64,000 nt of DNA from Neurospora tetrasperma FGSC 2508 (GCF_000213175.1 NW_009799101.1:1913631-1977630), one strand, 5' to 3'; counted from the first letter of the stretch, positions 1 through 13,500 are shown. Numbers and translations: made by a program. Notes: a model not told the origin generated them from the sequence alone.

Positions 1-1156
1 GACGTCAGAGAAGGCTGGGGTGAACTCGAGCATCTCATCCTCAGAGTAGTACAGAGCATCCCACAGCCCTTGGAGCTTGACGCGAGCATCCTCAATGAAA
101 ATGTGCATGTTCTGGCGCTTCAGCTCGTTCATGCGTCCCAGCTCATCTTCAAACTCGTGGATTTGTCGCAAGCCGCAGCCACGGTTGCTGTTAAGGAAGG
201 CCTTGCGCACACTCTCGTCCACCCCAAGCTTTTCCCAGAGTTCTCCAACTGTCGCCCTGAGATTGGCCAGACGGTTTTCTCGGTTCTTCTTCTCGTCGGC
301 CAGCTTGTCTTTCTTGGCTCGGAGTCGTTCAATGTCCACTTGGTGAAGACCCAACTGCTCTGGCGCATCCCGGTAGTACTTGACTATAGCACCATCCGTT
401 TGCGCTTGTGGCGTCCCAAGCTCAGCCCACAGCTGGATAATATCTTCTGACACAGACTTAACGGCTGCGACCCTGCGAGTGTACTCCTCAAAGACTCTGG
501 TGAACTCCTCATCCAGCTTCTGCACATATGAGTCGGTCAAATCAAAAGTTGTCGATACTGGCTGATCGGATCCGGTGGGTGGTAGTTCGAGCTTCACAAA
601 GCCTGGTTCCAGGTGTAACGAATACGATTCAAGGGCTTGCGCCAATTCTGTCACAGTGTCAGTACAAGTCTGTGGTTTTTGTGGGAAGAGCTGGCGGAAA
701 ACGTACTCTTGATCTCCTCGTACCGCTCTCTGTGCGCCCTGGCTACCTGACTGTGCTTTTCTTGGAGACTCTGGATACATTGGACGAGTGGGTATGTGAC
801 CTTGAGTCCATCGTCTTCGAGTGACCGCCGGGCCTTCTTGGTGTCATCCATGGCCGCCTCCATTTGTCGGATTGTTGTGATTATCCCCTGGGCCTCTTCA
901 ATCATCTCCTGCTTCTCGTTTGTCACTCGGCGCACCTGATTCTGCAGTGTCTCAGAGAGAGCTGCAAAAAGCTTGTATGAGAGCGGATTAGCCGATGCTC
1001 GCCGTGCCTTGTGCGCAATTGTCGCCTCTGCTTGTTTTTGCTCACCTCGGCTTCTCTATGCTCGCGATCATTGTGGGCAACACCGATCTCGTCAAATAGG
1101 CCATGCAACTGACCGACAATGGTGTTGACCTGTTGCGCCAGGTAGCTGGTATCCAT
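1..1156 (-). CDS. ase1: Ase1/PRC1/MAP65-family microtubule-bundling protein, N-terminal part (3' end outside window)
   Basis: The family crosslinks antiparallel microtubules in the spindle midzone and is needed for anaphase and cytokinesis. The ATG is at 1154-1156 and the reading runs off the left edge, so only about the first 340 residues are visible. Exons on the minus strand are 1046-1156, 707-971 and 647 downward. Introns are 972-1045 (donor GTGAGC, acceptor ACAAG) and 648-706 (donor GTACGT, acceptor GACAG). The splices join LFAALSETL to the MDTSYLAQQV start exon and EEIK to LAQALESY, keeping frame. The protein is a long heptad-like helical rod rich in E, K, R and L, with QLWAELGTP and LWDALYYSEDEML segments typical of fungal Ase1. 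The C-terminal spectrin-like microtubule-binding region is not in the window. Family assignment is by motif memory and is fairly sure; exon edges are inferred. Confidence 0.82.
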
Positions 1157-4100
1157 GTTGGGTAGACTGTTATTCTCTCGGATTTGGTAAAACGAGTGTG
1201 GGCGGTATGAGCAGTATGGTAAAGGTGACGGCGGTGAGGGTGTCGTCGTCTGGCGGGAGCGTCGTGTCGAACAGGACGTGGTCGCTAATTCAGGCGCGGG
1301 GCGTGCCGATAGGGTGATATTCGGCTGCAGCAAGAGGCCTAAAGTATGCGACTTATGACGTGCAGCTGGGACTTTGGGTGCTTCTGGGCTGCAGCTATGA
1401 GGTCTAAAACTACACGGCGGGCAGCTGGGTTTACACAAGTCGAGTCGACGGGAGATTCCACCGCAGCAGGCGGGTCGAAAGTATATCAATGCGATGCGCT
1501 CAAGTCAAGAGGCATACAGACATTCCATGCAGAGGGGAAGGAAGAGCAAGCGACGGTGGATGAGGTCGCAGGAAGAAGTAAGAAAAGAATGCGCACTGAA
1601 AGCGACGGTGGGTGAGGATGCGGTGATGAGAAAAGAAAGTTGGAGAAAAAGGGAGAGAAATGGCGGAAAGAAGGAAGTATAGTAGTGACAAGGTGGTGAA
1701 TAGTCCCAGGAACAATTGAGGAAACGACGGGTTGTGGCCGAAGCTTTTGACGGTTGTGAGATGGATGCACTTTTTCGCTCTGAATTCGGGTTCGACACTG
1801 CTGAGACTCTTGGGTACTTTTTAGGTACGTACGTAAGTACCTAGGTCGTGTACATACATAGCAGAGTACTAGCCTGTGTATTACCTACCTCTCTCTAGTC
1901 TCTACCTCTATTCGACAGGATCCGGGTCCAACCACCAACCACTCAGCCCACCTCACTGGCCTTTTTTTTTCTTTCTCAGTGTTTGCGACGGACAGAGAGG
2001 ACGGCCTGGCGTGCGGCTGTTTGGCGCCTGTTCCTCGTCGTATCCAGAGCAACGCCCGCTTTTAGTGTCAGATCCCGATGCGCCCCACAGCACGTCTCCA
2101 CTCGTCAGAGTCCTCCCGTTAACTTGCCCCGGCCTGGATTCGGGTCCCAGCAGAGGGACGATAAGTGGAAGCACAGCACGGTAAGCAGTCTTCGGTTTCC
2201 AGCGCCTTGATATTCGTGGGATTGTGAGCGACGAACTCAAGGGAAATGAATGTCTCAGGAGGAGAAGAACTGCAGGTGATGCGATAAACTCCGGGCTGGA
2301 AGGGAGAGAGCTTCAGAAGGTAGGTCCAAGCCATGATGAAACCTCCTCCCCTCCTCTCCTCCTTGCATACAGGTACATACACCTCCAAGTCTTGGCCCTG
2401 ATGGCTCAGCTTGGGACAAGAGCTTCCTAAGAGCCCACAAGCCCACCACGCCCACACACCGCAACCGTCTAGCACCCCAAGGCCTCCTTCCGATTATCCA
2501 CTTCCTGTTCCTTGCTTTGAAACGTTTCCGTTACCCCTTCTGCCCGCCATTGCACACCCGAACCTTCGGGGGCCGGGCCTCCGCGTCTAATTCGGACCAA
2601 TCTTCGGTTCAAGTTGTCTTCCTTGCTTTTCATCCCTCGTGCGGTGCCTCTCTCTTGCTTAAGTTGCTGTCTTATCTTTTCACTCGGCAACAACAAAGTG
2701 ATGTCCGTAACCGTAGCTTCGGAACCACCATCCTTTGTTCCTGATGCACCCATAGCTTGCGACATCTCCCATGCAGCAAGCAGCCAGCAGCCATCCCTTT
2801 GAATAGAGCGATTGGATGTCTATCAGATGCACACTGCAGGCAAGGTAAGGACTTAAAGGTCGCAGTTGCGTTCAACAAGCCAACGAATCCATCCAATGGC
2901 GGTTGACAGAACAAAAAATGTCAAACTTGATCAAAACACACCATCTTCTTCCATGCATATGTATCCTATTTCTAGTCAGGGCATCGGTGATTCAAAGATA
3001 GGCAAGGTACTTTACCTGAGACGACGCAGGAGGCCTGGCGACTTACATAAAAACCACAAACAAACATCGGTGCCAGTTTTATATATCTGAGGGGACCTCT
3101 CTTACCCACTTCCATCCCCCCCTCCAGGCTCAAACCGCACCTGTTGTTGTTTACTTTTACCCAACCAGCAGTGTCTGTTGATTGATGGCTGGTGGAGATC
3201 AACCCTCCATCATCTTTCAGGTCCATCTTTTCTTGTTGTTTTCCTGGGAACAAACGCAGATGCAAGTCATCAACATCGAATGACAGCGCCTAACTCAGCT
3301 CGTCCATGCCGATTTTGCAGTTCAGGTCTCCCATCTTGCGCCGCACCTACAATCAGGCTACTGTACCTCCAGTCTACCTCCTACCTGCCTACCTAGCTAC
3401 ATACCAGGTTACAAGCTTACTTACGTACCTACTACCCCTCCAAGCGCTCCCCCCCTCCAACCAAATCCACCCGCTCTCGTCTTCCTCCAGCCTCCTCGAT
3501 TCTTCAAACAACACCCTCCCACCGAATCAGAGCTCACGAACGCCCAAGTTGCATCTCCGCAAGCATAAAGTATCGAGCCACCAACATCATGCCCGCAACG
3601 CTCCTCATGCCGAACCCGGCCGAATAGACACCAATGCTAGACCGAGGCCGAGAGCCTTGCCTTCCTGGTGCCCGAAACCTGTCTCTCAATCATGCACCCA
3701 CTGTAGAATGAGGCTAATGTACACTAACGATTGCAGCATTAAACATCCGATGAGCTAGTGGGGTTTTGCTTGGCTGACGTACTTAACGCGGAGAAGTCTT
3801 CCGTGAAAAGAAAGAGAAAAAAAAGATATGAAAAAGATACAAAAGTAAGATTGTGAACCGCTGCTATTTCCTTTAAAACTCTCCATCGTGTTTGAAAAGA
3901 CAACTGGGGTCGAGTAGGGATATCTAAAGTTACACATGCCAACACATCTGGTAAGACGTGGTTCTAGACTTTTTCTGGAAGTGTTTGGAAGTGGAAGGCA
4001 GACACGTGGTACTTGAGTATGTTTTCTTTCCCAGGCGTTCGGCCGTTACGGGAAAAGAAAACATGAAATGATTTGAGTCAACACTAAGGTAAGGAACAAA

Positions 4101-4423
4101 CCTAAAAAGAAGAACCATTGGATTCCACTGATCTGCAGATTTAACAAAGTTCGTCGTAAGTGCTCCACAGTACTGTTATAGTTGGAGCGTGTGTTCTTTA
4201 GTCTCGTTCATCGATCGACCGTACTGAGCAATAAGAAATATGTCAGTCGTATCTTAACAGCACGGAACAAGGCACACTCACAAGGAGCCAAGACGAGGAA
4301 ATAATGCCCCTTTTGGTTGGTAAACAAACCTACGATGGGCGATGCATAGTAGTCCACAACTCAGACTTTCTTTCGTACGCCATATAGTCTAACAAAGATC
4401 TTATTACAAACTCACCACCTTCT
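1157..4423. other. Intergenic, about 3.3 kb
   Basis: This lies between the start of ase1 and the 3' end of ria1. It has pyrimidine-rich tracts and several TAGGTA/TACCTA motifs, near 1818-1845 and 3378-3432. Open frames such as the one at 3306-3758 show no recognisable domain and are composed largely of T, P, L and S from pyrimidine-rich DNA. I see no convincing gene here. The part next to 1156 probably holds the ase1 promoter and leader. Confidence 0.5.
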
Positions 4424-7400
4424 CTACCTCTTCAAAGTCTTTTGCTTCTCCGCATTAGTAGCCACATTCCTTCCTTCCACCAACAACCCCTTTCTCCTGC
4501 GCACACTATCCATATACCTCTTAGCCACATTCTCCCTGTCGCCAAACTCGCCCAGGTCCTCCAAGTCGTCTTCGGTGAAGGGCACCCAGAAGGGATCCTC
4601 GTCCAGGATCTCGTAACCCGTGAAGATCAGCTGTGGCTGCGCGGCGCCCGAGGTACGCTTGCGCATGTCATCGGCGAACCCAAACGACTCGGCCACGGGC
4701 AGCAGGGCCTGGATAGTGAAAAAGGGCGTGCCTTCGTTCATGGCTTCCAACTGCACGCGGCCGCGGCGGCGGGTGAGCACGTCGTAGACACGGCCTAGGA
4801 CTTCGGCTTTGTGGACGTTAGTATGAGTAACTTGACTTGTGGGGAGAAGGATGTGGGGGACAAAAAAAATGATGAAAGAAAAACTTACTGCTCGCTTGAA
4901 TCTCGCACGAGTACATAGCCAACATCAAGCGCGGCGACCAGTCCAAGAATCCCTTGTGAATCGACTGCTGCACCGTCTTGATAACCTCACCCGTCAAGCG
5001 GCCGATCCTGTCACGGGCCGACGAGGTCTCGTCGTCCTCCGTCTGCGCCACCAGAACATCCTCCACGAAGACGGCGATACCCTGCACGGGCTCGTTGCAA
5101 AGCGGCCCTTGCTGCGTGGCCAGCTGGAAACCGTACATGATCTTATCGCTGAAGTGGGCTGGGTGCAGCTTCTCGTCGCCCGTGGGCGCCTGATTGCGGA
5201 TCTTGTCGGCCGAGAAGGCCTTGCTGAAGAGCTGGTCCTTGGTGGCGTCAACGAGGATGTTGGCGCCCGTTCTGCGCGGGCCAAAGGAGGCGATGCGGTC
5301 GATCACGTCCTTCCAAGCCTCCTTGTCTTTGACGCCGTCGAGCTGGGCCTGGAGCTGCTTCTTGAGCTCCTCGGGCGTGAGGGTGGTGGCGGCTTGGGAC
5401 ACCTCCTCGTCTTCTTCAATCTTGACGTCCGACGGCGTGCCGTTCTCCAACGTAGCCTCTTCTACAGAGGGTGACTCGGCGCCGTCCTCGACACCAGCCG
5501 CCTTGCGGTCTGTGTACAGCCGCTTGATGCCGGCGGAGTTCTTCTGGAGGAATTCAGTTACGGGGGCCGGGAGGGGCCTGACGCGCAGGGTCACCGTCAC
5601 TTGCTTGGAGCTCGTGACGCCGACAACCACACCGCGACCGAGTTCCTTGTTCACTGGAGGGCGCATCTCTTCGGCACGAACGATCGTCTCCCGGTACGGC
5701 ACAATGGGCGCACCGGCTTGGATCTCGCATCGTGCAAACCGCTCGCGCAGATCCGTCAAGCAGCGTTCGAGATGCAATTCGCCGGCAGTAGAGAGGACGT
5801 GCTCGCCACTGGAGAAGTGCTCATACTCAGCGCACGGATCGCTCTGGACAAGGAGGTGAAGACCCTGAATCATCTTGTCCAGGTCATAGGGGTTGACAGG
5901 CTCAAGAGCGACACGGACAATGGGGCGACCGGCCAGGTTGGCGATACCAGCCAAGTTGACCGAGCCCTCGAGCTGGCTGCAGAGCGTTCCGGACTTGAGA
6001 AGGCCGCTGCCTTCGAGACCGCGAATACCGAACACGACACCAGCTGGCACGGAGGGAAGGGCCTCGAGATTGCGACCCATGAGCATGTAGAGAGCGGTAA
6101 CCGTCACCTTCTTCGGGACGGGTTGGGCATGAGGATCAGCCGGAGAGAACTTTGGGGGCAACACATAGATCTCGTCGCCAACGGATAGAGTGCCCGAGTA
6201 GATACGGGTAAAACCGATAAGATGCTCCGCTTCGACGGGCTTCTCCTCGAGTTCCGGCACGGCATTGTCGGTCAAGGAGGTGCTGGTGAAGGCGTTGGCA
6301 AGGTCGTTCATGTCAGCGTCAGCGTCGGCGCCTCCTTGGGCACGGATGGCTTCGGCACGCTTCTTTCTCGCCAGCTCTCGAGCTTCCTCAGGGCTGAGCG
6401 GTCCGCGGCGCCTGTTCTCCGGAAGCTCGCTTTCAGGCACGGATATCATCTTGCTAACATATGCAACCATGGGCTCAGATGGATCTTTCTTGAACGAGAC
6501 CATGGCATCTTTGACCTTGGGATCGATGTGGTCCGCGCCGGGTACGCTTGCCAGGAGGTCTGGGAGACGGTCCGCCTGAGCTGCTTTGGGCGAAGGCAAT
6601 GACTCCACCACTGAGACGAGCAAAGCCGTAGAGAGAGGCAACCAAGAAGCAAACACCGTGGTAAGGAGTAGTTTGGGATCCCGAGAGCGGAGGATGTGAG
6701 GCGGTACACTGAGGTTCAAAGACTTGGTGATCTTCTCCAAAAGAGCGGGATCACCCTTACCGGAGTCACCACCAACCGTGGCCTGGTAAACAGCCCAAAT
6801 TGGCTCCAGAACCAACTGGACAAAGATGGGCTTTAGAGGTCTGCCCTTGAGATGCTTAGGCCCAAGTACCTTTTTGGTCTTGGGATCCATGTAGAAGTTG
6901 CCCCAGAGAACCTTTTCCAGCAAGCCACGCTTGATGCCGAGCTTCTTCTCGTACATGCCGGCAAACTGACGAACAGTAAAAGCCCAGCCGTCGATGGCAC
7001 TGCCAAAAATAACATTGTTCTTCTCTGGCGCAAAGTAAATCTCCTCGTCGTCTTTTTCCTGGAACTGAAGCTCGCCGGAGTCAGGTTGACCGGCAGCTAT
7101 TTGAGCCTCCTTGGCCGCAGCGGCAGCCACTCTTTCCTCCATCCGGTCACGCCAGTTGAGATCTTCTTCCATGCGCTCACCTTGGAAGAAGCTTCCAAGA
7201 ACTGCGTTGACTTGCTCGAGAATTTTGCTGAGGTGAATATAAGCCTCGCCAGGGGTCATCTTCAACTCGGTAACCAAGCGGTCGATTTTGTTGATAACAA
7301 GAAGGGGCTTGAGCTTCTCGGTCCATGCTTGGCGCAACACGGTTACTGTCTGACTGCAGACGCCTTCGACAGCATCGACCAAAACAACGGCACCGTCACA

Positions 7401-7928
7401 AAGGCGAGAAGCAGTGGACACTTCACTGCTGAAATCGATATGTCCGGGGGAGTCGATCAGGTTGATCAAGTACTCCTTGGCCTCGGGAGTAGCGTCAGGA
7501 GCCGACCTCCTCAACATGGAGAAGTATAGTGAAATGGCTGAAGACTCCATGGTGATACCTCTTTGCTGTTCATCCGGTCGGGAATCGAGATAGCGAATCT
7601 TTCCGGCGAGTTTTGGTGAGATGATGCCATTGGTGGCAAGAAGGGCATCTGTGAGTGATGTTTTCCCATGGTCCTAAGGAAGATGAAGTGTAAGTCTTTG
7701 TAGCAACAATACAGATAGAGGCCGGGACGTTGCTTGGGCATAAGGAATACGTACAACGTGAGCCAAGATACAAATCTGTAGAAAAAATTAGTTAGCTTCA
7801 TGTCCTCGAACTGAAGTCTTGCTGGGTTTTGCACAAGGATGCATATCACATGTAGCTCAACTTACATTCCTCACGTCGTCAGCATTTTGTTGGAGCTTAG
7901 CCAGCTTTTCTGGCTGGACAACAGGCAT
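4424..7928 (-). CDS. ria1: Ria1/EFL1, EF-2-like GTPase of cytoplasmic 60S ribosome maturation
   Basis: EFL1/Ria1 is a cytosolic translation-factor-type GTPase that, with Sdo1/SBDS, releases the anti-association factor Tif6/eIF6 from late pre-60S particles. Exons on the minus strand are 7866-7928, 7755-7775, 4889-7673 and 4424-4806, giving 1083 residues, the usual size for EFL1. The G1 loop AHVDHGKT spans residues 26-33; RGITMESS (G2), DSPGH (G3) and NKID (G4) follow. A long insertion after the G domain and the C-terminal EF-2 domains IV-V fit EFL1 better than EF-2 itself. The start MPVVQPEKL is the only ATG that feeds the spliced P-loop. The second exon is only 21 bp (ICILAHV), so the P-loop is split by an intron between V28 and D29. 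All junctions keep frame. The gene is head-to-head with eIF3l; the stop is TAG at 4424-4426. Confidence 0.93.
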
Positions 7929-8946
7929 GATGATTATTCACAACTGATGAGCTTCCTTTGAGTAAATAAAGATTCTGTTTTTGGCGTCGGGACTACTGTA
8001 GAGTGCTGTTAGTTGTTTGGGTGTTGGGCTTAATCGAGTGAGCTTAATGAATATGAGAGGTGGTTAAAGTGATCGCTGATTAATATGGGAATGGGTAAAG
8101 GATGGGAGGCGTCAGTCTTGGAAGTCGATCTTGGGCAACTTTTTGGCGGGGCAGCTTTTTTTTTTTTTAGAAAAAATTAAGGGAAAAAAGCTGGAGCCAG
8201 ACAACCTGGAAGAGAACGTGAACCAAGATGCACAAGAACTACATTTGTGTATTATTTTCTGCGAGGTTTGGTGCTTCTATTTATTTTATGTCCGTCACTC
8301 TTTAGTTGATACTAAGCCCAGAAGTAGTGCACACGCATATGCTTTTTCTTCGCGCCGACGATGCCCGCCGCGCGGTGCCTGACTTTCAAAGTCGACTTTG
8401 AAATGATTCATTCGCTGTCATTCGAGATGGCATCGGACTGGTTCCAGTTGCCCCTCACTGCCTGCCACCTGTCTGACCTGCTATTCCACAGTGTGCTTGA
8501 TAGTTGAATTCTCCACTCTGATATTCGAATTTCAATCGTTCAGATCGAATGAGCTATCGATATATCCATATGCTTGGCGCTTCCTCTGCCCGTCAGACAG
8601 TGGCAGACCATACCCTAAAACTGCATACACCCCGCTTTTCTCCCAAAATCCCCAACGGATATGGAAGCGAGCTAGCGCGGGCCCCGCCCCCCTCACAATG
8701 CTAGCAAAGTGGGTGAAAGAAGCCCACGGACGACGGGCCACACAGCAAAAAATTGAGCCCCGCCAAGCAAAGTCCTGTCGATTCGCTTCGGGCCACTCAC
8801 TCTTCGCGACCACAGAGAGACACCACCGACCTCACCCACACCACCACCACTCCGGACCCCCGACCCCGTAGTGAACTCTTTTCGACCCGGACGCGACGTC
8901 GGAATATCCTTTCCCGAGTCCTCCTCTCTTCCCACTATAGCCCATC
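7929..8946. promoter_or_regulatory. Shared divergent intergenic region between ria1 and eif3l
   Basis: About 1 kb separates the two start codons, which point away from each other. The segment contains an A/T run near 8157-8188 and a C/A-rich leader with CACCAC tracts just before the eIF3l ATG. Both flanking genes serve ribosome function, so a shared promoter is plausible. No specific factor site can be named with confidence. Confidence 0.45.
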
Positions 8947-10553
8947 ATGAGCGCCTTCCAGCAAGCGCAAGCGCCCGCCCGCGCCATCGACCCCGATTCG
9001 GACGTCGAGGAGGAGGCCCTCGTCAACGACTACAAGGAGCAGGTCCAATATGAGGAGGATGACGCCGAGTCCACCCAGATGTCCCTGGCCGCCCAGACCG
9101 ACGACATCCAGTCGCGCCTCGCCGCTGCCGCCCAGCCCCTTGACTACTCCGCCGGTCTGGAGGTCAAGTTCTCGAGCTACGATTCCTACTGCAGCTTGTT
9201 CCACTTCATCTTGAACTCCGAGGGCCCCGTCGACCTCGAGCCCCCTTCCGTTAGTCTACCTCCGCTTACGCCATGATTATCGATATCCTCGGCTCCATGG
9301 TCTCATGACATAGCTTTGTGCTGACACATGTTTTCTTCCTCTTACTAGTACTACTGGGCTTGGGACGTCATCGATGAATTCATCTACCAGTTCAACTCGT
9401 TCTCCTCGTACAGAGCTCGCATCGCCCGTCAAGGTAACAATGAGGAGGAGATCGCCATGCTCCGCGAGAACCCCAACACCTGGGGCTGCTACAGCGTCCT
9501 CAACGTCCTCTACTCCCTGATCCAAAAGTCGCAGATCACCGAGCAGTTGGCCGCCATGAAGCGCAACGAGGATCCCGCGGCCGTCGCCGGCGAGTATGGT
9601 TCCAAGAACCTCTACAAGATGCTCGGCTACTTCTCCATCATTGGTCTGCTCCGCGTCCACACCCTTCTCGGTGACTTCAGCCTCGCCCTCAAGACCCTCG
9701 ACGACATCGAGCTCAACAAGAAGGCCATGTTCGCCCGCGTCATGGCTGCCCACTTCACCACCTACTACTATGTCGGTTTCTCCTACATGATGATGCGCCG
9801 CTACGCCGATGCCATCCGCATGTTCAGCCACATCCTGGTCTACGTTTCTCGCACCAAGAACTTCCAGAAGAACGCCCAGTACGATTCCATCACCAAGAAG
9901 AACGACCAGATGTACGCCCTCATCGCCATCTGCGTTGCCTTCCAGCCCACCCGTCTGGATGACACCATCCACACCGCCCTCCGTGAGAAGTACGGCGACC
10001 AGCTTCTCAAGCTCCAGCGCGGTGGCCCCGAGGCCCTCCCCATCTATGAGGAGCTCTTCCGCACCGCCTGCCCCAAGTTCATCTCCCCCGTTCCCCCCAA
10101 CTTCGACGAGCCCGAGGCCAACATCGACCCCATCGAGCACCACCTTTCCGTCTTCATGGACGAGGTCAAGACCAACATGTTCAACCCCACCATCAAGTCT
10201 TACCTCCGCCTGTACACCACCATGGATCTCAAGAAGCTCGCCGGTTTCCTCGAGGTCAAGCCCGAGGAGCTCCGTGGCTGGCTCATGGTCAACAAGCAGC
10301 GCACCAAGCAGCTGCGCTGGACCGACGGTGGTCTTTTGGAGGGTGAGCTTGTCAACGTCAGCGATCTCGACTATGCTCTCCAGGGTGTAAGTGATCCCCG
10401 TGCTGGCGCGGTGAAAACCGTGTCGAAATTAGACAGATGTGATTTCCAGTTGCTAACAGTATTCTGCAGGACCTCATCCACATCTCCGAGGCCAAGGTCG
10501 GCCGCAAGTTGGTTGACTGGTACCTCCGCAACCTTTCGCGCACTTATGCTTGA
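8947..10553 (+). CDS. eif3l: Eukaryotic translation initiation factor 3 subunit l (eIF3l)
   Basis: eIF3l is a PCI-domain subunit of eIF3, the scaffold that recruits mRNA and initiator tRNA to the 40S subunit. Three exons, 8947-9249, 9349-10386 and 10470-10553, encode 474 residues. Introns are 9250-9348 (donor GTTAGT, acceptor ACTAG) and 10387-10469 (donor GTAAGT, acceptor TGCAG); both are phase 0. The N-terminus is acidic (SDVEEEALVNDYKEQV). The conserved core YYWAWDVIDEFIYQF, then WGCYSVLNVLYSLIQKSQI, is characteristic of the family, and the helical repeats plus winged helix (PCI) fill roughly residues 240-450. Strong C-ending codon bias suggests high expression and explains the long antisense open frame at 9277-10143. 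The protein ends in NLSRTYA. Length and motifs match fungal eIF3l well. Confidence 0.94.
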
Positions 10554-13500
10554 ATGGGTTTCTAAGCGCTGCTGGGACGGGAATGCGCTGCTGGGGCGGA
10601 GATTCGTCTCTTTCTCATCGTCTTTGTCATTTTTTGTAATTGGCGGGAGTATCAGGGGCTACGCAGGTCTTTGTCAGCAGCATTTGCATTAGGCGTCAAT
10701 GGGATTGGTCTATTCCAAGGAACATCTCAGGGAGGGTGGGAGGTCGGCAAACACAAAAGCAATCCATCTGGCAACAAGAGGAGAGAATCAGGAAGTACCC
10801 ATGAAAATGGGAGGGTGTTGTGCTGGGACCTGGCCTCAGGAAAGGGTACCAGTCTTGCCGAAAAGCCAAGACGGTATTTCCTCCAAATATCAAATCAGGC
10901 TCTATCCTAGGAATAGGGGCTGTGGAGAGTCAAAGATGGAACCGCATAGATACCGCAAATACCGCCGCGGCTGGCACGCCGCGTAGGTTCGCTCCTCTTG
11001 TTGCACCCACATCGGTCTATTAGGGGTGTTGATACGCAGTTGGAAAAGGCGTACTCTACTATACGATCAGTTAGTACGTAAGTTAACACAATGGGGTAGG
11101 AAAAACAAAGCGATATTTAGAAAGGGTTCACTTGTTATTTTGCCAGCGCTAAAGTTGTTCATGGCTGTTTTCTATACCATCTAAGAGAGGTACCTTAGTT
11201 ACAAAAGACCAAGAGAAGGGTCCGTTCGATCAGTTGTAACCTTTAAACTTTCTTACCTCTAACGTTGGATTGAAACCGCGAAGGAGAGAACCGTTTGTTT
11301 GACCAGTGCCGGAGGCCTCCGAGTAGAGCCCATGATGGATGAGGAATTAAGAAGCTATTTCCATAGCCGAAACAGGACCATGAACAAGAAGACAGCTATG
11401 TCAGTGATACGACATTGACAGCAGGGCTGAGATCGATAGTCTCTGCATACAGCTATCCAAGACGGTAACCACGGCATCGTTTGACAAGATGGAGGAAAGA
11501 AGATATCGCCAAGGCCGCAAAGCCCGAATGGCACACCCACCCACTGACCCAGTTGCCGAGCCGAAGCTAACGCAACTTGACAGCCTCCGACGACACCCTT
11601 AACCATCCATCGTACATACATGTGTACAGCACATCTCCATGGATGCTTGGCTTGCGTCTTTTTGAATGATGGGAGGCCTCCCGTAGCTTAGTCGTTCGAC
11701 GTTAATGAAGATGAGGTGGATACTAGATCACTATCTCTCGGTCCGACTTGTGGAGAATTTTACGATGATGATGATGATGATGATGATGATGAAGAAGAAG
11801 AAGAAGAAGAAGAGGTCAGCATTAGAGTATACGAAGGTAGGTGAATGATGTATGTAGGAGCAGGTCAACTTTCTTGCGTAGTGACAGCGGGTCGTCGTCT
11901 TGTAACAAAGAAAAGCTGGGAAAGACCTAATCTTCTTTGGTGGCCATTGATATTCAGTTGTCTATCTATCAAGGAGGTTTGCTGCTCCGTCCCGTTTTTT
12001 CACGAATATACCTAGGTACCCACACAATCAAGAGCTTCAAGAGCAGGAGTGTTAACACTCTTACTCTACCTCTAGGTGTATGCATGTGATAGCTTGGAGA
12101 TGTTACTCACCGGCACATATATTGCTCGGTAGATATATGGTGTCACATGAGCGGATGGTGACAATGACGTATGGTAAACGAGGAAGATGAAGCATGCTTG
12201 AAGTCTATGTGCTGGGTCTCTTTAGGGCTGCTTATGGTTGTTACCTTGGGTATGATTTTCTTCTCGGCAATTAGGTTCAAGATAAGTAGATTTAATGTGA
12301 GTACTCAGTCGAGTGAGTAATCGATTACTTTATAGATGAGAATATGAATGTGTGGTTGGTCTTCTATGAATCCGCTCTTATAACGGCTGGGAATGTCCTG
12401 GCATGTAGTGTATCGTGTAACATATCGATAGCCAAGCCAACTTGCTGTGGTCTCTGTATCTGATGTATCTGCACATGATTTGAGCCTTCTACGGTATGTT
12501 GATAGGTCTTTGTTTGATAGGTCTTGGTACTACCGTCCTTCATCATACTTCCCTATGTAGGATCATCTAGTTCATCTCCTTGGAAAGAGACGTACCGCAT
12601 ATTTGCACTTGATATCGTTTCACTCAACTAGGCATAGCGCCGGGTATATCTGGCTTCAAGCAATCTGCTAAATGAGTTGATTCGGCTCGCAAGGTTACCT
12701 CGACGAGGTTACCTGGGAATGATACAGGCGAAGAATTGAGTGAGAAAGAGCGGTAGTGTCGTTCAACTCAAAAATGTAACATCCAATGCAATGCTCGCTG
12801 TCTGATCTGCGGCGTTTGGTAGGATTCCGGCAGCGGCCGTTCGTCTTTGACAATCTTCACTGGACAATCCCCCTCCCATCTCCCATCGGACACATCCTTC
12901 CGTGACATTCTCATAGCGTCATTCCAGGTTCCAGGCCCTCCAATCATTCCATTGACAGGGCTTCCCCAGGCAACCAAAGCTCCCTGTATAAAGCCAATAT
13001 GGTGCGTTGCTGCGGTTGACCGCTCTCAGCTTACTCACAGTAGGATGGGCAGGACGGGCAGCGACACCCCACTGATTAGCGACTTGGCGGACAGGTGCCG
13101 AAACATTGTCGTTGCCCCTTTTGTAGTGTAGTCTAAGGGTTCTCAAGGGCCGTGCCAGGGTTTTTTTCTTTCTTTTTTCTTTTGCGAGGCTGATAATGTC
13201 ATTGGGCCTGAACGACCCCTGATGCGTATGATGGAAGAGGGAGGAAATCTGCTTGTAGGTAGAAGGAAATACCGTGTGTCACGCAAGTCACGGTCTTTGG
13301 GCAGAGTGTCTGATAGTACTGTTAGTGTATAGGTGTTCAGTCGGAATACAACCCATCATATTCCATGCGCATTTTGTGGCCCTGGAGCCTACCAAGGCGT
13401 CTGCCAGAGAAGAGTGGATAGATGGTCTGGGACCCTGCTCTCGAGGTGCATACCTAAACCCTCCCTCGACCGCAAGATGGCCCATCTTGAGGTCACTGGT

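Noticed and set aside
3306-3758. 150-codon plus-strand frame
   Set aside because: Pyrimidine-rich DNA with TACCTA motifs gives a Leu/Pro/Ser/Tyr-rich product; no domain, no splice support.
9277-10143. 288-codon antisense open frame opposite eIF3l
   Set aside because: It is the mirror of a strongly C-ending, codon-biased real gene. Its product is a Val/Leu/Gly/Glu-rich repeat without domains.
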